Shown here piece by piece: positions 17,501-25,358 of a DNA stretch of 29,826 nt; the stretch's first letter is position 1, and every line of letters starts with the position of its first letter. Source of the stretch: Isotricha intestinalis (lineage: Eukaryota; Ciliophora; Litostomatea; Vestibuliferida; Isotrichidae); the NCBI GenBank assembly GCA_023807065.1, contig JAJJLU010003814.1, positions 1-29,826 of the forward strand. Reading direction: 5' to 3'. A model generated the notes under the pieces. The model was not told where the DNA came from. It was given only the letters and a program-made list of their open reading frames with translations, and searched no databases. The translations under genes were made by a program, and so were the position numbers.

Positions 17501-19871
17501 TCCAATTTTAAAAAAAACTTTTAATTGTAAAATTTCAGCTTTTCAATTCAATAAAGATAATAAAATTTATATAATGGAATTAAGTATTCCTCCTAATGAT
17601 TTAGAAAATGAAATGAGTGATCCTTCTTTTTATTCAAATAATAGTTATAATAATTTTATTAAAGATGAAATAAAAAAAAAAAATTTAGAAAATATTCCTG
17701 AAAGTTCAAGTGTTGATGATTCAAGTAGTGTTAATTCTCTAAATACAGGAAAATTAACTTTTAATAATATTTATCATTTAATTCAAAGAATTAGAGAAGA
17801 AAAAAATGTAATTAATATATTTAGAAATGCTTCTTATATGAATATTATGTTTTATTTATTTTTATTAATTGTTTTAATTTATAGTATTGTAATTATTATT
17901 TATGGAAATAATTATATTTCTCAAATGAATAATTTATTTAATGGTTATATTAAATTTTTAAATTATATTGTTAAATTTTTTAATTTGAGAAAATATTCCC
18001 ATATTGAATTAAGAAGATATTATAATGAAGAAAATAATTTTACTGAATTTCCTAATTTAAATATATATAATGTTAATCAGAGTTTAGCTTTAAATGGAGT
18101 AGAATTACTTATTTTAAGTAGAAATATATCTGATATACTTTTTAAAATTAAAAGTGATAAATATGTTAATCAAATTGAAAATTTAATTTATGCTTCAAAT
18201 ACAGAACATTTTACTTCTGTTAATGAAGTTGAAGATAGATTAATTAAAAATAATATTTATATTTCTGATCCTGATTGTATGAAAGATCAAGAATTACAAA
18301 ATTTATTAATTAATAATTTAGATATTGATTTAACTGACGTTACTTTTAAAGATTTAGAAAAAGAAAGTAGAATAGATAAAATTAATTATATTACTTCTCA
18401 TACTGATTATTATTTTTTAAATTGTTTATTAAAAAATTTATCTTCTATTTCTCAATTATTTAGTCATTTAAGAAAAGAAATTAAAAATATTATTATTGTA
18501 GGTTATATTATAGTTGGAATAACTTGTTTTATTTGTTTATTTGTTGCTTTTTTACTTTTAAGGAAAATGTACGGAATTAATAAACAAATAATTGAAAAAT
18601 TAACTACAATAAACCCAAATGATATTCATGAAATAATTAAACAATTAGAAGATTATATTAATTTAATGAAATCAGATAATTTCACTATTGAAGAATTTTT
18701 AAAAAACGAAGAAGAAAAAAATATAAGAAATTTAGAAGAATTAGATGAAGTAAATATTGATATTAAAGATGAATCTAAAGATATAATAAATATAGAATTA
18801 CAAGAAGAAAATAAAGAAAATTCTCGTTTATTGAAAAATGAAATGGAAAAAAAAATTGAAACTCCAAAAAATAATCCATTAAAAAGTAAAAGATCTCATC
18901 TTGAAAATAATATTAATAATAATAATAACAATAATAATAATAATATTAATAATAACAACAATGAAAATAATTCTAATCAAAATGTATTTAAAGATAAAAT
19001 ATATAGAAAAACAAATATATTTTTAGTTTTTTCAATGAATATTTTTGCAATAATTTTAATAACAATAATGTATTTAATAATATCATATAAAGTGATATTA
19101 TTCTATAATAAAAAATATGAATTATATTTTAATTTAATGAAAAAAATTTCAAATTCAAAAATAACAAATTTAATATCTTTAAATCATTTAAGAGATGTTT
19201 TTATGTTTAATAATACAATAATATTTAATTCCACAATGACAAATTCAGAATTTACTTCTTATATTTATTATGTAATGATAACAAGGAATTTAGATATATT
19301 TATTTTTTTTGCTCAAAATGAAAATAAATTTAGTGAAGGAACTTCAAATAAATTTAAATCTATTTTTTATGGTAATTTATGTGATTTAAATGATATTAAT
19401 TGTGAATATAATGATTTTCCCAATCAAAATTTTTATGATATTTTAATTCATGGATTTCAATATTCAATAAGTTATTTTGAAAAACAATTTGATTTAGCTG
19501 TTTCAACAACTAATGAATTAATTGGAGAAGAAAATTATCTTTTATTTGTTGAAAATAATGAAATTTTCGTCATTGCTACTATATTAAATGATTATTATTT
19601 TAAAACTATTTATTCTTATATGGAAGATTTATTGTATATAGATTTTAAAAAAAATTCTGATAATATTTTTCTTTTTTTAATTTTATTTTCTTGTTCTTGT
19701 ATAATTCTTTTACTTATTATTATTTGTACTAAATGGAAACAATATTATTATCAATTAAAACAAGAAGAATTTATTTCTATAAAATTAATTGCAGAAATTC
19801 CAATAAATGTAATAATGAAAAATAATGATATATTAGTTTTTTTAAGAACTTATTCAAGAATAGAAGATTAA
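14565..19871 (+). CDS. Large multispanning PAS-domain receptor (TmcB-like)
   Basis: A 1768-residue single-exon membrane protein of the TmcB/TmcC-like class that is expanded in ciliates and trichomonads. Residues 36-345 hold about seven or eight hydrophobic helices. Next is a cytosolic region with a Cys motif (YCSQKNCPLKC) and helical repeat-like sequence around 430-620, in the position of the TmcB/TmcC TPR region. A PAS domain lies at about 632-735 (ICIFIINLTFGRD..., then YKPDEILGNNISIILP). Later membrane helices are near 1092-1115, 1310-1336, 1484-1512 and 1701-1724. They bracket two Asn/Tyr-rich, probably extracytosolic segments and an acidic, poly-Asn-containing loop (1340-1480). The architecture suggests a sensor with a ligand or redox-sensing PAS module. 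No kinase or cyclase domain is seen, so the output is unknown. The neighbouring CDPK is only a positional hint. Family call good; function inferred. Confidence 0.75.
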   Translation: MRRIEYNKEYPQSKKIKEFLFQFFRDINEDRIITETMAIFIIVLSQLQNIYLIDYLFVGNNLDKNSDEYKKFNLLEVYDPIRILIRLSVLIPILEYDSGIFKKIYPIILFTIYTLTLTIFISITYVINCIIRQKKVNITTTLNILSSTFLFFQWFLYYPFGLTLLYSYYGKIDISPYNKLGIKIINIIFFVIWQIFYVIISILNNDAVNKSENFLCREDSNKEIYFCFIKLLFIIAYTTKISRGLINFICLFCLFFYVILHKQIFKKKMYYNQFISEIYGSSIFCIYKIYIDGSISLFWKYYIHDYSLILFGVFIIFKIILCFIYNKMGDIFIKKKIGDLKDIDEVNLFILILDEEISKSVVGSKISSERISEYIQEHNNYCSQKNCPLKCKEELFLPLYNKSIKNDTSDLQKNWDKNEVTLIHLIIEIFDELSHKFHGVSKFHFCYASFLLFRFGNIKLSLLEIENSKNFSSSLQEQFSYFILKNVANQRLINNQYYIAKYIKNNITIIDILDVIVFENLSKELQIQIFECSRMKSELWNMLLLKKILLEKLYKKGKEYINKKENIEKIWKQLSKITNQNKTILNIYSEYVHIICDNKLSNFNKEFKLGSNNIDNEDEIEDLVETRFYDDICIFIINLTFGRDIGKINYYNNTVCKLFNYKPDEILGNNISIILPNSIGKTHDQIIKNFLETGKTRVTGTNTSTFIKLKNNLIRPINLLVMPIPNFTEKSEALGLLRTVSFSNFFVIFDKFGIIDSFTENFAFFDESFYLKNFKDNFGDDVDFYIFYIFPFLLQPIEHLGFKPLFLNENNLLELGQFQINAYFDRNLFYILAVIMDNLNNDKKDNIQKAKKLRKSQAKIKIEYEKLNDEGKRKYSIYKNLCQCLIKMKEVLKTGRDLNSEDYKVKLDRKGGSGIRRSIINAVNNIPNNQSIKYFNDIVPYIHQYNEYKNYLEDNSDIYSNSNKNNINTDNKDENMLNFPILKKTFNCKISAFQFNKDNKIYIMELSIPPNDLENEMSDPSFYSNNSYNNFIKDEIKKKNLENIPESSSVDDSSSVNSLNTGKLTFNNIYHLIQRIREEKNVINIFRNASYMNIMFYLFLLIVLIYSIVIIIYGNNYISQMNNLFNGYIKFLNYIVKFFNLRKYSHIELRRYYNEENNFTEFPNLNIYNVNQSLALNGVELLILSRNISDILFKIKSDKYVNQIENLIYASNTEHFTSVNEVEDRLIKNNIYISDPDCMKDQELQNLLINNLDIDLTDVTFKDLEKESRIDKINYITSHTDYYFLNCLLKNLSSISQLFSHLRKEIKNIIIVGYIIVGITCFICLFVAFLLLRKMYGINKQIIEKLTTINPNDIHEIIKQLEDYINLMKSDNFTIEEFLKNEEEKNIRNLEELDEVNIDIKDESKDIINIELQEENKENSRLLKNEMEKKIETPKNNPLKSKRSHLENNINNNNNNNNNNINNNNNENNSNQNVFKDKIYRKTNIFLVFSMNIFAIILITIMYLIISYKVILFYNKKYELYFNLMKKISNSKITNLISLNHLRDVFMFNNTIIFNSTMTNSEFTSYIYYVMITRNLDIFIFFAQNENKFSEGTSNKFKSIFYGNLCDLNDINCEYNDFPNQNFYDILIHGFQYSISYFEKQFDLAVSTTNELIGEENYLLFVENNEIFVIATILNDYYFKTIYSYMEDLLYIDFKKNSDNIFLFLILFSCSCIILLLIIICTKWKQYYYQLKQEEFISIKLIAEIPINVIMKNNDILVFLRTYSRIED
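18907..18975 (+). repeat. Asn-codon (AAT/AAC) microsatellite inside the PAS receptor gene
   Basis: A run of AAT/AAC triplets with a few ATT and GAA codons encodes about 20 residues, nearly all Asn, in the cytosolic loop before the third late membrane helix. The triplet period keeps the frame open. Confidence 0.85.
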
Positions 19872-19962
19872 TTTTAACTTAAATTTTTCTGAATAAATAT
19901 TTATAATATATATAAATAATTTTATTTATTAACAATATAAAATGTAATTTATTTAATTATTT

Positions 19963-20157
19963 TTAATCATTTTCTTTTATTATTTGTTTTTTTGGAGTTT
20001 TTTTCCTTTTGTGACATCTTTCACTTAATTCAGAAGTTAAAAATTCATTGTCTATTGTATCATTTGTCCATTTTATTTTTATTTTTCTTGGAATACGTAA
20101 TTTTTCTATTTGTTTTGTTATATCTTCTTTTTTTTCTTCTTTACGATCTGTAAACAT
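19963..20157 (-). CDS. Protein phosphatase 1 inhibitor-3 homologue (PPP1R11/YPI1-like)
   Basis: A 64-residue protein. Its core KIKWTNDTIDNEFLTSE (27-43) matches the inhibitor-3 signature K-V-x-W-x-x-D-T-V-D-N-E, in which K-[VI]-x-W is the docking motif for the PP1 catalytic subunit. It is followed by SERCHKRKKTPKK, resembling the Cys-Cys-x-x-HK basic element behind it in human PPP1R11 and yeast Ypi1, though only one Cys is left here. Human inhibitor-3 is about 126 residues, so this is a minimal form. The N-terminus is Lys/Glu-rich and the tail is short. It would bind and restrain PP1, probably in the nucleus. It ends 91 bp from the convergent PAS receptor gene. The family match rests on about 25 residues, but these are the diagnostic ones. 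Confidence 0.72.
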   Translation of the reverse strand: MFTDRKEEKKEDITKQIEKLRIPRKIKIKWTNDTIDNEFLTSELSERCHKRKKTPKKQIIKEND

Positions 20158-21260
20158 TTTTATTTATTAATTTTAATTAAAGATTATTTTATTTTTAATT
20201 AATTATTGAATTAATTTTTTTAATATGAAATCATTATTCTATATAATTCTTTTTTTAATAAAATTTTAGAATTTATATATAATTCTCTTAGATATTTATT
20301 GTTTTTAAGAGAACAATAATTATGACTTTTTTATATTAAGATAAAAAATTGATTTTTAAGTATTCTTATTTGATTTTATGAAAGGTTTAACACTTAAAAT
20401 AAAAAAAATTGTGAATAGTAAATGAATAATGAAATAAACTTTTTAATTTATGTTTTTGTTGTAGTTGTTAATAAATTTAAAATTGGTTTATTTCATTTAA
20501 AAATAAATTATGTCTTTTATAAATTTAAGATATCTAAAATATGATTAACTCTTTATTTAGTTATTTCTTTCAATAACATATTACTTAATTTATTTAAATT
20601 ACATAATTTGCTTAATTTATATAAAAAATGATTGTTTTGAATTGATGTAATTTTATTTATTTTAAAAATTTCATAAGATAAAAGGTAAAATAAGAATGTA
20701 AATTATGAATATAATTAAAGTTTATTGTGATATTGAGTTATTCACAATATAAAATTTTTAGATAATATGATGATATTTTTTTCCAAGAACCCAAAAACAA
20801 ATTATATTTGAAATTTTCATTTTAAAGATTGAAATTAAAATTTTTGTTTCTTTTGAAAATATATTTTTTTATTTTTTTTATTTGCCCTTCAAAGTAAAAG
20901 TGAATAAAAGATATTAAGGAAAATATTTTTTAATTTTAAATAATAATATTTAATCAAAATAATTTATTAAAAAAATTATTTTAATTATTTTTCTTTGAAT
21001 TAATATATTTTCTCCTAAAATTCATTTATATGTAATAATCTTTATTTTTTAGAAATAAAATACTTTTTTTATCTTTTTCGAAAAAAATTCCACAAATAAC
21101 ATTAGAATTTCTAATAAATTTCTTTTATTATCTTTTTTTTATCTTATTTTTGAATAAAGATAAAATCAATATATGTAAATTCCGTTTCCAATTTTTTGCA
21201 AATTAATCTTATTTGAATGTAGGACAATGAATCAAAGAAATCTATTTTTCACAAGAACTT
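20158..21260. other. 1.1-kb A/T-only intergenic region
   Basis: No gene seen. A short signal-peptide-like start (MKSLFYIILFLIKF at about 20225) runs into a stop after 14 codons and has no supported continuation. Stop codons are dense in all frames and there is no tRNA-like or GC-richer island. Confidence 0.55.
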
Positions 21261-21265
21261 ATTTT

Positions 21266-21470
21266 AAAAAATTTTGTATTAAAATTAAAGTAATATAATT
21301 AAAACAATGAGAAAAGAAACTTTGAAATTTTCCAAATTTAGATAAATAAATAATTTAAGTTCAATATAAAAGAGAAGTAAAAAAATTAATATACAATTAA
21401 AATGAAAAAAACAACATTCATAATATTATTCATATATTTATTTTCAATTATTGCAACAAGAGATTCATAT
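21266..21470 (+). repeat. Inverted duplication, arm A (promoter and 5' half of the secreted-protein gene)
   Basis: This stretch matches the reverse complement of 21893-22098 base for base over most of its length. Shared blocks include AAATTAAAGTAAT, ATTAAAACAATGAGAAAA, AAATAATTT(A/G)AGTTCAATA and AAAAGAGAAGTAAAA. After the start codon the shared blocks continue with AAAAAAACA, ATTTATTTTC and CAATTATT(G/T)CAACAA-type sequence. Similarity stops soon after the signal-peptide codons. I estimate 80-90 percent identity by eye. Confidence 0.85.
21365..21372 (+). promoter_or_regulatory. Possible TATA box of the secreted-protein gene
   Basis: TATAAAAG lies 37 bp before the ATG, inside a 5' flank that is conserved in the inverted copy. 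In that copy the element reads TACAAAAG, so it is changed in the copy that has also lost its start codon. Confidence 0.4.
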
Positions 21471-21768
21471 GAATATGAAGATGAAGAAAATGAAGAAGAA
21501 TATTATACTCCATCAAAGAAAAAAGATTGTACAGATTATAAATTAACTGATTATGAAAAAAGTATTTTTGATTCTTGTTGTTATGCTACAGGTAAAGATG
21601 AGAATGATCAAGAATTTAAAGAATGTACGCTTTGATAAAAAAACAATTACTAAAGAAAGTGTTGAAAAAGAAAAGAAAGAAAACAATTATAAAGAATTAA
21701 GTGTTGATTGTAACTCTCATTGGCTATCTATAAGTTTTATTTTTGCTTTTTTACTTTTATTATTTTAA
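21402..21768 (+). CDS. Small secreted Cys-containing protein with GPI-like tail; frame break at CTT-TGA
   Basis: No family recognised. Frame 1 (21402-21635) starts MKKTTFIILFIYLFSIIATR, a clear signal peptide, then an acidic Tyr/Glu stretch and Cys residues in KKDCTDY, DSCCYAT and KECTL. It stops at TGA (21633-21635) directly after CTT. The +1 frame then stays open to TAA at 21766-21768: a Lys/Glu-rich segment, VDCNSHW, and a purely hydrophobic end WLSISFIFAFLLLLF, the form of a GPI-anchor signal. Read across the break the product would have about 121 residues and five Cys. I found no GT...AG intron of suitable length that restores the frame without creating a stop. It is either a +1 ribosomal frameshift, a recent one-base mutation or a sequence error. 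Signal peptide and tail in two frames argue that both parts belong to one gene. Confidence 0.55.
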
Positions 21769-21785
21769 ATATTTTTTTAAATTCA

Positions 21786-21966
21786 TTAAAAACATTTATT
21801 TTTTTGATGTTTTTCTATATGTTTTTTTTGTTTATGGATATAAGCAATATAATGATAACAGATATGACTTTTTATATTTTTAAAGAAAAATGATTTTGAA
21901 AAATCTATTGTTGAAATAATGGAAAATAAATATAAGAATAATATTATTAATGATGTTTTTTTAAAT
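21786..21966 (-). pseudogene. Decayed inverted copy of the small secreted-protein gene
   Basis: On the minus strand the codons KKTSLIILFLYLFSIISTID match KKTTFIILFIYLFSIIATRD of the gene at 21402. At the equivalent of the start codon the copy has ATTT in place of ATG, so initiation is lost. After the signal peptide the sequence loses clear similarity and carries no acidic stretch or matching Cys pattern. The flank upstream (to 22098) still matches the promoter of the intact copy. Confidence 0.7.
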
Positions 21967-22098
21967 TTTACTTGTACTTTAAATATTTTACTTCTCTTTT
22001 GTATTGAACTCAAATTATTTATTTAACTAAATTGGAATATTTCAAAATTTGTTTTCTCATTGTTTTAATTTTATTACTTTAATTTAAATCTTAAATAT
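21893..22098 (-). repeat. Inverted duplication, arm B
   Basis: Reverse-complement partner of 21266-21470, separated from it by about 420 bp. It keeps the 5' flank and signal-peptide codons of the secreted-protein gene with scattered substitutions and small indels. Confidence 0.85.
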
Positions 22099-23633
22099 TC
22101 TTTAAAATCAATTTTTCTTTATTTTTTTTTGTAGATATATTCTAAAATATTTTATTAACTTAATTAAAAAGGAAATACAACAAATATTCTAAATCTTATT
22201 ATGAAAAAAAAATTATTTATTCAAATATAGTTACTTTAAAAAAAGAAAAATGGATATAAATATTACAAACAACATAAATTTTATAAATATATTTTTATTT
22301 ATTTTAAAAAAATATATTTATATTTGTTTTAAAAATAGAAGTGAAATTTAAAAAAAAGAAGTTTTTTTAAATATATATTATAATAATAAGTAAAGCATTT
22401 ATAATTAAAAATGCATAAATAAAAACTTTTTAAAAATACTAATAAAATATTTTTACAAGAAAATTAATTTAATTATTCATAAAAAAATTAATGAAATACT
22501 TATAAAAGTGTTTCATTTTTGCTTTTATTATGAATTTTCTTTACTTTTACATAGAATTACAATTATAATGATTTTTTTAATAATATAAATATTTTTCTTT
22601 TAATTTAATTTTACTTTACAAAAATTGAAATAAATTATATAATAAATTGAAAGCATTAAAACAAATTTTTTAAAAAATGAATTTTTAATTTTCAAAAAAG
22701 TTTCAAAAAAAAATGCAATTATTTTAAAATGAAAAAAATGATTTATTTAATAAGGTCCAAAAAAGAGGAAAATTGATTTCTAAATTCATACATCATTCTA
22801 AAAATACTATAATTAAAAAGTCAATAATAACATATAATCATCATTAGAAATATTTCCAGATTTTTAAAAAAAAAAAACTCAGAAGCAGTAGAACTTACTT
22901 TATAAAAATTGAAATCTTTTTAAATATAATAATATTAGGAGAAAACTTGAATTAAAAATTACAATTATAAATTAAAGAAATTTTTTTTAAAAAAAAATAT
23001 CGAACATTATTATTATTAATATCATTTTTTTAATAAAATATTAGTATCTCTATATATTTCTCAAATAAAAAAAGGATTTGTAAGATATTAAGTAAGTAAA
23101 TTAATATAATTTAATGTGTTTAATTTCTCCTTAAATAAAAAATCATAAATATATTTCATTTAACTTAATAAATTCTAATTTTATAATGAAAACTCCAAGA
23201 ATTAAAAAATTTTTTAAATCCTATTCCTTTGTTATTTTTTGCATTATATTTATTATATTTGTTGAATATTTTTATGGTTAATAATATTATATTTATATAT
23301 CTATTATTATTTCTTTGTTTAAAATGTTTATTATAGAATTTATATTATTTTTTGAAGGAAAAGAAGAGGAATTGATGGTATTGATGATAAAAATAAAGTT
23401 ATTAAGAGAAATTTTATAATATTTATTTTTTTTTAAAAAAAATATTTAATTATTAAATGAGATTTATTTAACTAGAATAATTCTTATATTTATAATTTAA
23501 AAAATTAAAACAAATCATTTACTTTAATAATTAAATTTTCTAAATAAAAATTCAAAAGTTACTCTAATAATTAATAACAAAACAAATAATAATTAAAAGA
23601 ATAAACAAAATAATATAATGAATATATTAAAAA
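22099..23633. other. 1.5-kb A/T-only intergenic region
   Basis: No supported gene. Small coding-like scraps are visible: a plus-strand ATG at about 23186 opens a 31-codon membrane-helix frame (MKTPRIKKFFKSYSF...), and a short Gly/Asp-containing frame lies near 23360-23420. A minus-strand scrap near 22830-22925 reads ...KSGNISNDDYM. None can be joined with confidence. A GCATTT...AAATGC hairpin lies near 22396-22415. The rest is homopolymer-rich A/T. Confidence 0.5.
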
Positions 23634-25232
23634 TTATGATTGAATATTACTACAAACTATAGGATTAAAAAGTAAATTTATATTTTTATTATAACAATAA
23701 TTTTGTTTTTGAAAATAATTAAATTTATTTGAATTAATCTTTTCTTCATTTATATTTGTATTAATGTCACTATTAAAAGAATTATAAAAAAGAATTAATT
23801 TTGAATATAATTTTAAACCAAAAGAATAATTTTTTAACTTATATAAATGAGGATAAATAATATTTAAAATAAATTTTTTAGTATTTTTATTTGATCTTTG
23901 AAGAACTTTTTGTAAAACATAATTTCCATATTTATCAAATAAAATATTTAAAATCATATTTTCATTTTTTTCTAAAATATCAATTATTTTTTCACAATTT
24001 TTATCAGAACAACATTCTAAAATTTTTTCAACAACATTAGAAGAGAATTTTTGTTTTGAATATTCTTCTAAATTTTTAATTAAAACATTAATTATTTTTT
24101 CATTAATTTCTTCATTTTTTAAAATAATAATAAATTGAATGATATAATTTCCAAATTGGTCTTTTATTAAAGTTTCACAATTATTTATTAAATTTTTTAT
24201 TAAATTTTCTTTTTCTTTTAAATTTGACTTTCCAAAAATTTTTTGTAAAACACAACAACCATGTTTATTAATAGAAATAGATAAAATATTTGTATAAATT
24301 TCTTCAAAAATATTTTCATTCACAAAATTATTTTTTAAATCAATTAATTTAAAAAGAATATGACTTCCATTAATATTAATAATAATATTTTTAACAATCG
24401 GTTTAAATAAATCTAAAAATTTTTTCATTAAATTTTCATTATTTAAATAATCAATTAATTTTTGAATTGATCTTGTTCCAAAGGAATTAATACAAATATT
24501 ATAAAAATTAAAATTAATTAAATTTAATAATTTAATTAATTCTTCTTCATTCATATAATTATATAATTTTTGAATTAAATAATTACCATAAGAATCATTT
24601 ATTATTTCATTTATTTTTTTAAAACATATATTAATTATTTTTTTTGCAATTTCTGGATTTTCTTCTATTTTTTTTTGTAATATTCTACAACCAATTTGAT
24701 CTTTACATATTATATAACTTTTATTAATTAAATCTGAAAGAGACATTAATTTAAAATTTAATTTTTTTTTATAATTCAAATTTATATTTCTTTGAAATAT
24801 ATTATTATATGAATTTATATTTATTGTTAGATTATTATTATCATTTGAATTAAATATAAATTTATTATTCAAAAATCTTAAATATTCATTATTATTTATA
24901 TTTTCATTATTATTATTTTCTATTATATTATTATTATCATTTAAATCTTCTTTTTCTTTTTCTTCGTTATTATTATTATTTAAATTAAAAAAAAATTCTT
25001 TTGGCATTGTTAATTTCTCTTTATTATCATTAACATTATTTTCAATATAATTATAATTAGAGTTATTATCATCATTATTATTATTAATGATATATTTATT
25101 AAAAAAAAAATTGAAATTATATTCATAATCAATATTATTTGAATTATCTTCTTTTTCATTTTCACTTTTTTCTTCTTTTTCTTTATTTAAATTTGTAAAT
25201 AATTGTTCATGTGTTTTATTTTCGAGATTCAT
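23634..25232 (-). CDS. Pumilio/PUF-family RNA-binding protein
   Basis: A 532-residue post-transcriptional regulator that binds 3' UTRs of mRNAs and usually lowers their translation or stability. Residues 1-155 are Asn/Glu/Asp-rich and disordered. Residues 163-480 hold eight PUF repeats plus a capping element. The base-reading triads (positions 12, 13, 16 of each repeat) are R1 C182-R-Q186, R2 N217-Y-Q221, R3 T253-R-Q257, R4 S290-H-F294, R5 C326-C-Q330, R6 N362-Y-Q366, R7 S398-N-E402 and R8 N437-Y-Q441. By the known PUF code, repeats 8 to 5 read U-G-U-A and repeats 3 to 1 read A-U-A. Repeat 4 has a non-standard Phe where Gln is expected. So the target should be UGUANAUA, the classical Pumilio site. 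The protein is a single exon ending in TAA; its ATG lies 126 bp from the neighbouring gene's stop. Confidence 0.95.
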   Translation of the reverse strand: MNLENKTHEQLFTNLNKEKEEKSENEKEDNSNNIDYEYNFNFFFNKYIINNNNDDNNSNYNYIENNVNDNKEKLTMPKEFFFNLNNNNNEEKEKEDLNDNNNIIENNNNENINNNEYLRFLNNKFIFNSNDNNNLTININSYNNIFQRNINLNYKKKLNFKLMSLSDLINKSYIICKDQIGCRILQKKIEENPEIAKKIINICFKKINEIINDSYGNYLIQKLYNYMNEEELIKLLNLINFNFYNICINSFGTRSIQKLIDYLNNENLMKKFLDLFKPIVKNIIININGSHILFKLIDLKNNFVNENIFEEIYTNILSISINKHGCCVLQKIFGKSNLKEKENLIKNLINNCETLIKDQFGNYIIQFIIILKNEEINEKIINVLIKNLEEYSKQKFSSNVVEKILECCSDKNCEKIIDILEKNENMILNILFDKYGNYVLQKVLQRSNKNTKKFILNIIYPHLYKLKNYSFGLKLYSKLILFYNSFNSDINTNINEEKINSNKFNYFQKQNYCYNKNINLLFNPIVCSNIQS

Positions 25233-25358
25233 TTTTAATATTATTAAATATGAATCTTCAAAAAAAATAATTAAATTTTTATTTCTTATATTTTAATATT
25301 TAAATAACTATATTTCTTATTGAATTAAATATATATTTTAAAATTAATAAATTTATGA

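Noticed and set aside
21622..21655. A 31-nt GT...AG intron removing the CTT-TGA break
   Set aside because: The joined codon would be TAA (stop), and the acceptor AAAG does not match the TAG of the three supported introns.
22380..22440. Palindromic A/T stretch with GCATTT/AAATGC hairpin as a structured RNA or CRISPR-like unit
   Set aside because: Six-base stem, single copy, in DNA where such palindromes are common by chance; no direct-repeat/spacer array anywhere in the window.
23186..23432. Possible two-exon membrane peptide (MKTPRIKKFF...)
   Set aside because: A GTTAAT...ATAG intron can be drawn, but the product is under 60 residues with no recognisable feature beyond one hydrophobic stretch.
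20158..23633. tRNA or other small RNA genes
   Set aside because: No GC-richer island and no GGTTC-A/G-A-type T-loop motif was found in the non-coding stretches.
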